A DNA stretch of 64,000 nucleotides, taken from positions 1-64,000 of the forward strand of contig NZ_JOJE01000019.1 in NCBI RefSeq assembly GCF_000720255.1. The letters run 5' to 3'. Position numbers and translations under genes: made by a program. Every line of letters starts with the position of its first letter. Position 1 is the stretch's first letter. A model generated the notes under the pieces. It saw only the letters and a program-made list of their open reading frames with translations, had not been told where the DNA came from and searched no databases. This stretch comes from Streptomyces griseus subsp. griseus. Lineage in GTDB: Bacteria; Actinomycetota; Actinomycetes; Streptomycetales; Streptomycetaceae. Positions 40,819 through 50,121 of the stretch are shown piece after piece.

Positions 40819-42516
40819 TCACCGGGATGCCAGATAGGTTCGCCAGCCGCCGAAGCGGGTGATGTCGGGGGCGCCCTCGATGGCGTACGGCTCCGCCAGG
40901 AAGCCTTTGACCTGTCGCCCGTCGGCCAGTTCCACGGTGCCGATGGTCATCGGTGCGGGAACGGCGGCGGTGAAGGTCGCGAATCCCGCGGCCGGCAGCC
41001 GCCAGATTTCGCCTTCGATGCCTGTTGCCCCGTCGCCGCCGGTTTCCTCACCGCCGCCCGGCCCGGCCTGGGCGGCCGTCCTGACCAGGCCCGGCTTGGG
41101 TGGTTCGGTGGCCAGGGCGTGCAGCCGGTAACCGCAGGCGGTGCGTGCCGGGCCCACCAGAGCGCCGCCCGCCTGCACCAGTTGGGCGTTGAGCGGTTGG
41201 CCGGTGAGGTGGGCACCGACCACGAAGAGGTCGAGACCGGGGTTGGCGAGGCGCTCGGCCAGGACGGCCAGGGCGCGGTCGGAGAACGCCGGCCCGGTGA
41301 ACATCACGCCGAACGGCAGGCCGTCCACGAACCCGGCGGGGACGGCGAGCGAGGCGCAGTCCAGGAGGTTGGCGAAGTTGGTGAAGCGTCCCATGCGGGC
41401 GTTGGCGCCGACCGGGTCGGCCGCCACCTCCTCCAGGGTGGGGTGCCAGGTGGTGGTCGGCGTGAGGAGTGCGGCGCAGCCGTCGAGCAACGCGCGTCCG
41501 GCAGCGCCGAGGGCGGCGAGCCGGGCGGTGTCGGAGGCCCAGTCGGCGGCGGTCCTGTCCCGGCCCGCCAGCACGATGGAGGCGACGGTCGGGTCGAGGT
41601 CGGCGCCGATCTGGTCACGGTGCTTTTCCAGGTGCCCGCCCACGGCCGCGTACCGCTCGGCGACGAACGCGCCGCCGTACAGGAGTTCGGCGGCCTGGAG
41701 CAGCGGGGTGATGTCGGTTTCGATGATCTCGACGCCCGTGCTCGCCAGGCGGGCGACCGCCGTGTCGAAGGCGGTGCGCCAGCCGTCGGCCATGCCGTCC
41801 AGGTGCTGCGGTCCGGGGACGGCGACCCTGGGGCGTGCGGGTGGCGGTGGAAGCCGGGTGCCGGTACGGGAGAGCGGGTCGGCGGGGTCGGGGCCCTCGA
41901 TGATCTCCGCCGCGGCGCGGGCCAGGCGCAGGTCGCGGGCGAAGACGGTGACGCAGTCGAGGGTGTAGCAGGCGGGGACCACCCCGGTCACCGGCACCAG
42001 GCCCTTGGTGGGCTTGACCCCGACGATGCCGTTGAGGGCGGCGGGCACCCGCCCGGAGCCGGCCGTGTCCGTGCCGAGTGCGATGTCGGCCATGCCCAGG
42101 GCCACCGCGACGGCGGAGCCGGAGGAGGAGCCGCCGGAGATGCGGGCCGGGTCCCAGGCGTTGCGGACCGCGCCGTAGGGGCTGCGGGTGCCGACCAGGC
42201 CGGTGGCGAACTGGTCCAGGTTGGTCTTGCCGAGCACCACGGCGCCGGCCGCACGCAGCCGTGCCACCGCGGGCGCGTCGGCCTCGGGTCGGTAGCCGTA
42301 CGTCGGCGCACCCGCGGTCGTCGGCAGGCCGGCGACGTCGATGTTGTCCTTGACGGCTGCCACCAGGCCGGCGAGCGGCAGCGACGGGTCGATCCCGGCC
42401 GCTTCGGCGAGCACCTCGTCGCGGGGCCTCAGGTGGATCCAGATCTCCGGCCGGTCGGCCGACCGGATGCGGTCGTAGGCGGCCTCGACGCGTTCGACCG
42501 GTGTCATGGCGCTCAT
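40819..42516 (-). CDS. atzF: Allophanate hydrolase
   Basis: This 565 aa enzyme has an amidase-signature N-terminal domain with catalytic Lys in VAAVKDNIDVAG (about residue 56), the Ser cluster RISGGSSSGSAVAVALG (cis-Ser and nucleophile Ser near 130-155) and GTDTAGSGRVPAALNG. The C-terminal AtzF/DUR1-type domain (from about residue 430) ends TRFGGWRTYL. It splits allophanate to ammonia and CO2. The start overlaps the stop of the carboxylase gene (ATGA), so the last two steps are coupled. Length and domains are typical. Confidence 0.9.
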   Translation of the reverse strand: MSAMTPVERVEAAYDRIRSADRPEIWIHLRPRDEVLAEAAGIDPSLPLAGLVAAVKDNIDVAGLPTTAGAPTYGYRPEADAPAVARLRAAGAVVLGKTNLDQFATGLVGTRSPYGAVRNAWDPARISGGSSSGSAVAVALGMADIALGTDTAGSGRVPAALNGIVGVKPTKGLVPVTGVVPACYTLDCVTVFARDLRLARAAAEIIEGPDPADPLSRTGTRLPPPPARPRVAVPGPQHLDGMADGWRTAFDTAVARLASTGVEIIETDITPLLQAAELLYGGAFVAERYAAVGGHLEKHRDQIGADLDPTVASIVLAGRDRTAADWASDTARLAALGAAGRALLDGCAALLTPTTTWHPTLEEVAADPVGANARMGRFTNFANLLDCASLAVPAGFVDGLPFGVMFTGPAFSDRALAVLAERLANPGLDLFVVGAHLTGQPLNAQLVQAGGALVGPARTACGYRLHALATEPPKPGLVRTAAQAGPGGGEETGGDGATGIEGEIWRLPAAGFATFTAAVPAPMTIGTVELADGRQVKGFLAEPYAIEGAPDITRFGGWRTYLASR

Positions 42517-45500
42517 GACCGCACCGCCGCGAGGATCTGGCCGGGGGCCACCTGTTCACCGGGTTTGACGTAGATCTCCAGCAGTGTCCCAGCGGCGGGC
42601 GCGCTCACCTTGGACTCCATCTTCATCGCCTCCAGCCAGAGGATCGGGTCGCCCGCGGCGACAGCGGCGCCCGGCTCGGCGACGGTCTGCCAGACGGTCG
42701 CGGTGAACGGCGCGGTGACGGCGACCGCGCCGTCCGGGACGGTGACGGCGGCGGGGTCGGCAGCCGGGTGCTGCGGTTCGTCGTGCCGGTCGAACTCGCC
42801 GGCCGCCCGCCAGCGTTCCTTCTCCGCCTCGAAGGCGGTGCTCTGCCGCTGCCGGAAGGCGGCGATCGAGTCGGCCTCGGCGGTCAGGAAGGCGTTGTGG
42901 TCGGCGATCGAGAAGGTCCCCTCCTCGGTGTCGAAGACGCCGCGCCCCGCGTCGGTCTCGGCACGCAGTTCGAGCAGTTCCTCCGCCGTGACGGGGTACC
43001 ACTCGATGCGGTCGAAGAAGCGCAGCGCCCAGGGGGACTCCTGGAAGAGGCCGCCTTTGCGGAAGCGGTTCCAGATCTGCACCGTACGGCCGACGAACTG
43101 GTAGCCGCCGGGGCCCTCCATGCCGTAGACGCACAGGTAGGCGCCGCCGATGCCGACGGAGTTCTCCGCGGTCCAGGTGCGGGCCGGGTTGTACTTGGTG
43201 GTGACCAGGCGATGCCGTGGGTCGAGCGGGGTGGCGACGGGGGCGCCCAGATAGACGTCCCCGAGGCCGAGCACGAGGTAGGAGGCGTCGAACACGGTGC
43301 GGTAGACGTCGTCGGCGGTCTCGAGACCGTTGACGCGGCGGATGAACTCGATGTTCCACGGGCACCACGGGGCGTCCTCGCGCACCCCGGCCATGTACCG
43401 CTCGATGGCCAGCCGGGTCGCCGGGTCGTCCCAGCTCAGCGGCAACCGCACCCTGCGGGAGGGCACCACGAGCTCGCTGGTCGGCGGTACCTCCTCCTCC
43501 AGCTCACGCAGGAGGGCGGTCACGTCACGGGCCTTCAGCCGACGTGCGTCGGTCTGGACTTGCAGCGAGCGGATGCCGGGGGTGATGTCGATGATCCCGT
43601 CGGGCGCGTGTGCGGCGAGGGTCTCCTGGAGGGCGTGGACCCGCATCCGCAGGCCGAGGTCGAGCACCATCGGGCCGTACTCGACGAGGACGTTGTCGTC
43701 GCCGTCGCGGCGGTAGGTGACAGCGGGCCGTTCCCGCGTGGCCTCCAGGCGGCCCAGTACGCCGTCGTCACCGTCTCCGCCGCTGCTGATCAGCGCGGGT
43801 GAGGCGCGACGGGCGTCGAGGGCGGCCGCCTCGGCCTCCCTGACGGGTACGAACCGGACGGTGTCGCCGGGGCGGAGCTGGCCGAGCTTCCACAGCTCGC
43901 CGCTGGCCACCACCGCGGGGCAGACGAATCCGCCGAGGGACGGCCCGTCGGGTCCCAGGACGATCGGCGTGTCGCCGGTGAAGTCCAGCGCGCCGACCGC
44001 GTAGGGCGTGTCGTGGATGTTCGAGGGATGCAGGCCGGCCTCGCCGCCGTCCTGGCGGGCCCACTGCGGTCTGGGTCCCATGAGGCGGATGCCGGTGCGG
44101 GCGGAGTTGTGGTGCACCTTGTAGTCGGTGGCGTAGAGGGTGTCGATGTCCTCGCGGGTGAAGAACTCCGGTGCCGCGTGCGGCCCTTCGGTGACACCGA
44201 TCCGCCAGTGCGAGGTGATCGCGGGACGGCGCTCGACCGGGGTCGGTCCGCCGCCGGCGGTCACGCAGGCTCCGGGGCGCAGCACGTCTCCGGCAAGCAG
44301 TGCCCGGCCGCCGTGCCCGCCGAAGCCACCGAGGGTGAAGGTCGAGGCGCTGCCCAGGTACGCGGGTACGTCGATGCCGCCCCGGACGGCCACATAGGTG
44401 CGCAGGCCGGGGCCTGTTGATGTGCCCAGGGCCAGGGTGGCGCCGGCCGGGACCGGCAGCGGCTCCCACAGGTCGGCTTCGGCGCCGTCGACGGTGACCG
44501 GCACGGGGGCGCCGGTGACGGCGACGACGGTGGCGGCCGAGAAGCGCAGGGTCAGCCCGCCCGCGGTGACTTCTAGTGCGGGTGCCTCGGCCGGGTTGCC
44601 GACGGCCAGGTTGGCCTCGGCGAAGGAGACCGGGTCGAAGGGTCCGCTCGGCGGCACGCCGACGTGCCAGTGGCCGAGCCTGCCCGGGAGGTCCTGGACG
44701 GTGGTCATCGCGCCCGGCGCCAGGACGTCCATGCGCGGCTCGGGGTCGGCGGTGGTGGCGAGCGTGCTGGTGTGGTGTGCGGCCCGGCGCACCTCGTCCC
44801 GCGTGGTCAGCGAGCGCAGCAGGCCCACGTTGGTGACGATGCCGTCGATCCGGCTGGCGGCCAGGGCGTCGCCGAGCACGTCGAACGCGGTGTCGCGGGT
44901 GGCGCCGCGCGCGATCACCTTGGCGAGCAGGGGGTCGTAGTACGGCGAGATCTCCAGGCCGGTCTCCACGTAGCCGTCGACGCGGACGCCGGGCATCTCG
45001 TCGCTGCCCTGGCCGGGGAAGACCGCCCTGGTGATCAGGCCGGAGGACGGCTGCGCGTTCTTGTCGGGGTCCTCGGCGTAGACCCGGGCCTCCACGGCGT
45101 GTCCGGTGGGCGTCCACGCGCGCTCGAACACCGCGTCGTCGACCCGGCCGTCGCGGGCCAGGGTGAGCATGAGGGCGACGAGGTCGACGCCGTACGCCTC
45201 CTCGGTCACCGGGTGCTCGACCTGCAGGCGGGTGTTGACCTCCAGGAAGGCGGCCTCCTCGCGCACCGGGTCGTAGACGAACTCCACGGTCCCCGCGCCG
45301 CGGTAGCCGACCGAGGCGAGCAGCCGGCGTGAGGAGTCGTGCAGGGTGGTGCGGACACGGTCGGGCAGGGCCGGGGCGGGGGCCTCCTCGATCACCTTCT
45401 GGTTGCGGCGCTGCAGCGAGCAGTCACGGTCGCCGATGACCGCGATCCGGCCGGTGCCGTCGCCGAAGACCTGCACTTCGACGTGGCGGGCCGGGCGTAC

Positions 45501-46109
45501 GAGGCGTTCCAGGAACACGCCGGCCGAGGCGAAGTTGGACTCGGCGAGCGCCGCGACCCGGGCGAAGGCCTCGCGGACTTCGTCTGCGGTGGCGCACGCC
45601 TGCATGCCGATGCCGCCGCCACCGCCGGTGGCCTTGACCATCACGGGAAGGCCGATCGACTCGGCTGCGGTGACGGCCTCCTCGGCGCATCCGAGCAGCT
45701 CCGTCCCGGCCAGCAGCGGAACTCCGGCCGCCTTGGCCAGGGCCCGGGCGGTGTGCTTCTCACCGAAGGCGGTGATCTGTTCGGCGGTGGGGCCCGCGAA
45801 GCGCAGGCCGGCCTTCTCGACGGCACGGGCGAAGGCGGTGTTCTCGGAGAGGAAGCCGTAGCCCGGGTGGACGATACCGGCGCCATGGGCGAGTGCGGCT
45901 TCGATGATCGCGTCACCGCGCAGGTACGAATCGCGGGCGGGAGCCGGGCCGAGGCGGACCGCGTGATCGGCCTCGCGGACGTGCGGGGCGGCCCGGTCGG
46001 CGTCGGAGAAGACGGCGACGGTTTCCAGGCCCATGCTCCGGGCGGTGCGGATGACGCGGCGGGCTATCTCCCCGCGGTTGGCGACGAGGACAGCGGTGGG
46101 GCGGGTCAC
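42513..46109 (-). CDS. uca: Urea carboxylase / guanidine carboxylase (biotin-dependent)
   Basis: This roughly 1198 aa single-chain carboxylase starts with the biotin carboxylase domain (AVLVANRGEIARRVIRTARS, residues 1-450; ATP-grasp GGGGGIGMQA). The carboxyltransferase part follows as AHS2-like and AHS1-like domains (about 470-1080: LPGRLGHWHVGVPPSGPFDP, SRRVRLPLSWDDPATRLAIE), then a biotinyl domain with WLEAMKMESK near 1160. GTG 46109 starts directly before AVLVANRG. Enzymes of this family linked to DUF1989 genes are known to prefer guanidine over urea. The stop and start overlap both neighbours, which argues for one operon. Confidence 0.9.
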   Translation of the reverse strand: MTRPTAVLVANRGEIARRVIRTARSMGLETVAVFSDADRAAPHVREADHAVRLGPAPARDSYLRGDAIIEAALAHGAGIVHPGYGFLSENTAFARAVEKAGLRFAGPTAEQITAFGEKHTARALAKAAGVPLLAGTELLGCAEEAVTAAESIGLPVMVKATGGGGGIGMQACATADEVREAFARVAALAESNFASAGVFLERLVRPARHVEVQVFGDGTGRIAVIGDRDCSLQRRNQKVIEEAPAPALPDRVRTTLHDSSRRLLASVGYRGAGTVEFVYDPVREEAAFLEVNTRLQVEHPVTEEAYGVDLVALMLTLARDGRVDDAVFERAWTPTGHAVEARVYAEDPDKNAQPSSGLITRAVFPGQGSDEMPGVRVDGYVETGLEISPYYDPLLAKVIARGATRDTAFDVLGDALAASRIDGIVTNVGLLRSLTTRDEVRRAAHHTSTLATTADPEPRMDVLAPGAMTTVQDLPGRLGHWHVGVPPSGPFDPVSFAEANLAVGNPAEAPALEVTAGGLTLRFSAATVVAVTGAPVPVTVDGAEADLWEPLPVPAGATLALGTSTGPGLRTYVAVRGGIDVPAYLGSASTFTLGGFGGHGGRALLAGDVLRPGACVTAGGGPTPVERRPAITSHWRIGVTEGPHAAPEFFTREDIDTLYATDYKVHHNSARTGIRLMGPRPQWARQDGGEAGLHPSNIHDTPYAVGALDFTGDTPIVLGPDGPSLGGFVCPAVVASGELWKLGQLRPGDTVRFVPVREAEAAALDARRASPALISSGGDGDDGVLGRLEATRERPAVTYRRDGDDNVLVEYGPMVLDLGLRMRVHALQETLAAHAPDGIIDITPGIRSLQVQTDARRLKARDVTALLRELEEEVPPTSELVVPSRRVRLPLSWDDPATRLAIERYMAGVREDAPWCPWNIEFIRRVNGLETADDVYRTVFDASYLVLGLGDVYLGAPVATPLDPRHRLVTTKYNPARTWTAENSVGIGGAYLCVYGMEGPGGYQFVGRTVQIWNRFRKGGLFQESPWALRFFDRIEWYPVTAEELLELRAETDAGRGVFDTEEGTFSIADHNAFLTAEADSIAAFRQRQSTAFEAEKERWRAAGEFDRHDEPQHPAADPAAVTVPDGAVAVTAPFTATVWQTVAEPGAAVAAGDPILWLEAMKMESKVSAPAAGTLLEIYVKPGEQVAPGQILAAVRS

Positions 46110-46930
46110 GCGGCGCCTCCCGAGGCGGGGGCGGACGGCGGGATTTGTGCCGCGCGGGTTGGCGAGCCGGCGACGTGGTCGGGGTCGGGGTCGGGGTTGA
46201 CGACGATCATCCGCAGTGGGGTCGGGTTGAAGTCGTTGCACGGGTTGTTCATCTGCGGGCAGTTCGACACCAGCACCAGGACGTCCGTCTCGGCACGCAC
46301 CGCGACCCGACGACCGGGCGCCGACATGCCGTCCACGATGCCCAGCGCCCCGTCCGCCTCGACGGGCACGTTCATGAACCAGTTGAGGTTGGAGACGATG
46401 TCCCGGGCTCCGAGGCCGTGGCGGGACGCCTCGGCGAGGAAGTTCTCCCGGCAGCCGTGATGGAACATCACATGGTGGCCGTAGCGCAGGGTGTTGGACT
46501 CCTTGCCGCAGGCGCCGCCGATGGTGTCCTGGCGGTCGATCTCGTTGCCCACGACGGTCATCAGTGGACGGCCCTCGTTGCTGCGCAGCACGGTGCCGGT
46601 GCGCACGTAGGCGTTGCCCTGCCAGGCCAGGGTGTCGGGGACGCTGTAGCGCTCCTCGGGGTCGTCGGCGTTGTAGAGCAGGCAGTCGGCGGACTGGTTG
46701 CCGCCGACGTCGACGATGGTCAGGACGTTTCCCTTCTTGACCACGCCCGACCAGGGCGCGTTGGGTGCGACTTTCTCGTCCAGGATCACGGTGCCCTCGG
46801 CCAGGCTCGCTCCCCAGTCCAGGGTGGAACTTTCCGCGTGGACCGCGCCGACGGGGACGGTGGAGGCGACCGTGCCGCCCGAGGCGGTCGGATGGTTGGT
46901 CACGGTGTGGCCGGTTTGGGTGATCGCCAT
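46106..46930 (-). CDS. Urea carboxylase-associated DUF1989 protein (CgdA/CgdB-like)
   Basis: This 274 aa DUF1989 protein has conserved segments VLTIVDVGGNQSADCLLYNA, GGACGKESNTLRYGHHVMFH, GCRENFLAEASRHGLGARDI and LNWFMNVPVE, with cysteines likely to bind zinc. In guanidine-degrading bacteria two DUF1989 proteins form the carboxyguanidine deiminase that converts carboxyguanidine to allophanate. This gene and the next are the corresponding pair. The stop overlaps the carboxylase start. The start is ATG 46930. Confidence 0.85.
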   Translation of the reverse strand: MAITQTGHTVTNHPTASGGTVASTVPVGAVHAESSTLDWGASLAEGTVILDEKVAPNAPWSGVVKKGNVLTIVDVGGNQSADCLLYNADDPEERYSVPDTLAWQGNAYVRTGTVLRSNEGRPLMTVVGNEIDRQDTIGGACGKESNTLRYGHHVMFHHGCRENFLAEASRHGLGARDIVSNLNWFMNVPVEADGALGIVDGMSAPGRRVAVRAETDVLVLVSNCPQMNNPCNDFNPTPLRMIVVNPDPDPDHVAGSPTRAAQIPPSAPASGGAA

Positions 46931-46931
46931 G

Positions 46932-47873
46932 TCACAGCCCCCGGGCTTCGCAGTGGTCGACGGTGTTGAGGTACGCCCGGTGCAGTTCGGGGGTGGCGGT
47001 GAACCGCGGCTCGTCAGGGCCGGTCGGGTCGCCCCGCCAGGCGTGCACCCGCAGCGGCCCGACGACGTAGTCCGGGCGTGGGTCCAGCGGGTGGGCGACG
47101 TTGGCGAGAAGGACCAGCAGGGGCATCTCCGCGACCAGTTCGACGTACGTGCCCGCTCCCGCGCTGCCCTTCCAGGCCAGGGTGCCGTCCGCCTCGACGT
47201 GCACGCCCTGGAAGAAGGAGACACTCGGTGGCAGGTCGCGCCGGGTCAGTCCGTGCTTGGCGGCCGCCTTGAGGAAGAGTCCGCGGCCGGAGGGGGACGG
47301 TCCGTGAGGGCGGGTGTCACCGTACTTGCGCGCGTTCCAGGCGTCCGTGGTGGTGCCGCAGAAGGCATCGTGCCGGCCCGAGGAGTCACCGGTGACCACG
47401 GCCAGGATCCGGCCGTCGCCGGACAGCAGCGGGTGGTTCTCGCCCAGATAGGCCCGCCACGGGATCTTCTGGGTGTCGGCGACGTTGAGCCGCTCGACCG
47501 GTTGCAGGGCGTTGAAGAGCAGCAGGTGGGCGCAGGCGTCACCCGTGGGATCGTCGAAGCGCAGCCGGGTGCCGCGGGCGAGCACTTTGTGGGTGTAGCC
47601 GCCGGGGGCCACCGTCTCCGCCCACACCAGCGCGGCCGGATCCACCCCCGGCGGACAGTAAGGGCTGGTGGACGCCGGAAGGTACGGCATCCACTCGCCG
47701 ACCTGCCCGTGCTGGGCGCGGGCGTCGTCCCGGGCGCTGTGGACGCTGTCGGTCAGGTGCAGATCACGGGCGCGGGCGGGGGGCTGGTCTGTCGGGTGGT
47801 GGTCTGTCGGGTGGTGGTCGGCGGGGTGCTGGTCGTGCGGCTCGGTGGCCGTCGACTCTTCGGCCCTGGTCAT
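46932..47873 (-). CDS. Urea carboxylase-associated DUF1989 protein, His-rich N-terminus
   Basis: This 313 aa protein is the second DUF1989 subunit, with LARGTRLRFDDPTGDACAHL, FNALQPVERLNVADTQKIPW, DAFCGTTTDAWNARKYGD and SVSFFQGVHVEADGTLAWKG. An unusual N-terminal extension of about 35 residues is rich in His, Asp and Pro (repeats of HHPTD, 47775-47860), encoded by a tandem repeat; it may hold metal or be neutral slippage. The stop is 1 bp from the start of the partner. Together they probably act as heterodimeric carboxyguanidine deiminase. Confidence 0.85.
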   Translation of the reverse strand: MTRAEESTATEPHDQHPADHHPTDHHPTDQPPARARDLHLTDSVHSARDDARAQHGQVGEWMPYLPASTSPYCPPGVDPAALVWAETVAPGGYTHKVLARGTRLRFDDPTGDACAHLLLFNALQPVERLNVADTQKIPWRAYLGENHPLLSGDGRILAVVTGDSSGRHDAFCGTTTDAWNARKYGDTRPHGPSPSGRGLFLKAAAKHGLTRRDLPPSVSFFQGVHVEADGTLAWKGSAGAGTYVELVAEMPLLVLLANVAHPLDPRPDYVVGPLRVHAWRGDPTGPDEPRFTATPELHRAYLNTVDHCEARGL

Positions 47874-47949
47874 GGATGTCCCGTAACCCCTTCGTAGGTG
47901 TGGTGTCGGGTCCCGTCTCCTGCGCTGGGTGCGCGGTTGATGCCGTGCG

Positions 47950-49545
47950 TCACGCGGGCTCGGCGACGGCTTCGACGGGCGGCTCGATGTGCGTGTGGGG
48001 TACGTGCCTCAGCTCGATCCGGCGGTGCAGCGCCCGGGCCAGGAAGTAGGCGGCACCGGCGGCGAGGCTGAGCCCGATGAACAGCAAGGCGCTCCACCGC
48101 AGCCACCACGTGCCGCCCGTGAGGTCGTAGATCTCCGGACGGGGCCACAGCAGGTTGACCGTCATGGCGACCTGGTAGAGCACGGCGAGTGCCGTGACCG
48201 GTGTGCCCCAGCGGCCCAGTGAGAACAGCGGCCGGCCCGACTCGTCGACACCGGCAGGCAGTCGGCCGGTGCGCCGGTGCCGGATCCGGGTGATCAGGAG
48301 GGGCAGGGTCACCCCGAGATAGGCCAGGTACAGCATGGCGATGCACAGGCTGGAGAGGGCGGTGAAGATCGCCGCCTGGTGGAGATTGACCAGGAGCGCG
48401 ACCGCGGCTCCCACGCCCACCACGATCGACGTGATGACCGGCGTACCGGTGCGGGGCGAGACCTTGCCGAGGTACCGGTGACACGGCAGGGCACCCTCGC
48501 GTGCCATGGAGTACATCATCCGTGCGCCGGACGTCTGGACCGCGAGCGTGCAGGCGAACACCGCGACCGCGACGCAGCACAGCAGCAGCCTTCCCAGGAC
48601 CCCTCCGAGCCGGTCCGTGAGGACCCAGGAAAGACCGCCGGCCGCCAGCTTCCCGTCGGTCAGGCTCCTTGCCGCCATCAGCCCTGACACGATCAGCAGG
48701 GCTCCGCCGACACCTGAGGTGATCAGCGCACGGAGAATGGTCCGGGGAGTGGTCCGGCGTGGGCTGTGGGTCTCCTCCGCCAGTTCGCCCGCCGAGTCGA
48801 AGCCGACCATCACGTATGCCGCCATCAACGAAGACGCCAGGAAGGCCCCGAAGTAGCCGCCGCCACCGGCCCAGCCGGTGGTGTGGTTCACCACCTGCGG
48901 GCCTCGCTCGGGCAGGAAGAACAGCACCAGCACCAGTGCGATCACGCCGACGATCTCCACCGCGACGCCGACACTGGTCGCGGCAGCCATCTGGCGGATG
49001 CCGAGGATGTTCACCACCGTGGTGACCACCAGCAGCAGACAGCCCAGCAGGACCGCATTGTGCGCACCGGACGGTGAGAGGACCGACGGATCAGCGCCCG
49101 GTCCTCCGACCATCTGGAAGCCGGACCAGATGCCCGGCAGCACCACCTGCGCGGCGATGGCGGCCGCCGCCACGGTGAGAACCTGACCGATGATCATGAC
49201 CCAGCCGACGAACCAGCCCACCGTGGTTCCGGCCAGCCGGCTCGACCACTGGTAGATCGCACCGGAAATGGGCCAGCGCGCGGCGAGTTCGGCGAAGCAC
49301 AGAGCCACCAGCAGCTGCCCCGCGAACACCAGCGGCCACGTCCAGAAGAACGCCGCTCCGCCGAGACCGAAGCCGAGGCCGAACAACTGAAAGACAGTGG
49401 TCAGGATCGACACGAACGAGAAGCCCGCGGCGAATGAGGCGAAACCCCCCACGCCGCGGCGTAGTTCCTGCTGGTAGCCGACAGGAGCCGAATCGATGGC
49501 GATGCCATCGGCATGGCTTGACGCGGTGAACTGGGACTCTCTCAT
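47950..49545 (-). CDS. APC-superfamily amino-acid/amine permease
   Basis: This 531 aa, 12-helix membrane protein of the APC family (AAT-like) contains GFASFAAGFSFVSILTTVFQ, FAGQLLVALCFAELAARWPI and SGAIYQWSSRLAG. It also has FDSAGELAEETHSPRRTTPR in the loop between helices 6 and 7 and TLAVQTSGARMMYSMAREGA. In this operon it is the probable importer of guanidine, urea or a related amine. ATG 49545 is preceded by GGAGGT. The gene leads the operon, 76 bp before the DUF1989 genes, and a perfect palindrome lies 27 bp upstream of its start. Confidence 0.85.
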   Translation of the reverse strand: MRESQFTASSHADGIAIDSAPVGYQQELRRGVGGFASFAAGFSFVSILTTVFQLFGLGFGLGGAAFFWTWPLVFAGQLLVALCFAELAARWPISGAIYQWSSRLAGTTVGWFVGWVMIIGQVLTVAAAAIAAQVVLPGIWSGFQMVGGPGADPSVLSPSGAHNAVLLGCLLLVVTTVVNILGIRQMAAATSVGVAVEIVGVIALVLVLFFLPERGPQVVNHTTGWAGGGGYFGAFLASSLMAAYVMVGFDSAGELAEETHSPRRTTPRTILRALITSGVGGALLIVSGLMAARSLTDGKLAAGGLSWVLTDRLGGVLGRLLLCCVAVAVFACTLAVQTSGARMMYSMAREGALPCHRYLGKVSPRTGTPVITSIVVGVGAAVALLVNLHQAAIFTALSSLCIAMLYLAYLGVTLPLLITRIRHRRTGRLPAGVDESGRPLFSLGRWGTPVTALAVLYQVAMTVNLLWPRPEIYDLTGGTWWLRWSALLFIGLSLAAGAAYFLARALHRRIELRHVPHTHIEPPVEAVAEPA

Positions 49546-49571
49546 CACCGCACCTCCGAATCCATAGAGGT

Positions 49572-49593
49572 ATACCTGTCGATCGACAGGTAT
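49572..49593 (-). promoter_or_regulatory. Perfect 22-bp palindrome, TetR-type operator
   Basis: ATACCTGTCGATCGACAGGTAT reads identically on both strands. It lies 27 bp upstream of the permease start, in the 5' region of the whole carboxylase operon. No ykkC/guanidine-I riboswitch motif was recognised between it and the start. Confidence 0.85.
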
Positions 49594-49751
49594 TGCGATA
49601 GTGAGGCGGACCGGTCTCACCGCTGGGTCACGGCCGTAAACATCGTGTATCCGACGCCTCACACCCCCACGCTCGGCGGCATCGTGCGCCTGGCGGGCAT
49701 CTCCTCGTCGGTCACGTCGGCACTGGTGAACACCGCCGTATCACTGCGGCA

Positions 49752-49960
49752 TCAGGGCATGGCAATGCTCTGGACGTCCGTACGTGAGGCGGCCAGGTAG
49801 CCGACGAAGCCGAGGATGGCCACCGTCCAGGAGAGGGTGACCGGTCCGAGGCCCAGGCCAAGGCCGCCGCGGCGGTGGGCGACGGCCGGGGCTGCGAGCG
49901 CGGCGGCGCACAGGACACCGGAGCCGAGGTAGCCGAGTCCGAGCGTGGCCGTCTGTGAGT
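49752..49960 (-). pseudogene. C-terminal scrap of a membrane protein
   Basis: One minus-strand frame reads LGLGYLGSGVLCAAALAAPA, then LGPVTLSWTVAILGFVGYLA and ASRTDVQSIAMP before a stop. It looks like the last two transmembrane helices of a larger protein. The preceding sequence to the sigma-factor gene shows no continuation. I do not recognise the family. The rest of 49594-50121 holds no gene. Confidence 0.35.
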
Positions 49961-50121
49961 GAGGTGATCATTGGACAGGGGGGCACGATGCCATGGGGTG
50001 CTCGCGTTGCCGGAGGCTTGTCCAGGCCCTGGCGTGGCTGCAGTGGTGCAACCTCCCACCCTTCTCGAGCGTGACAAGGCGGTGAGGGCACGACCCTCAG
50101 CCCAGTGATGTGGAGGGGGCA

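Noticed and set aside
40702..42573. A 623-codon + strand frame opposite the allophanate hydrolase
   Set aside because: The minus-strand frame carries all amidase motifs; the + strand product is Gly/Arg-rich shadow sequence.
49546..49760. Guanidine-I (ykkC) riboswitch before the carboxylase operon
   Set aside because: I looked for the conserved ykkC sequence blocks on the minus strand and did not find them; only the palindrome is evident.
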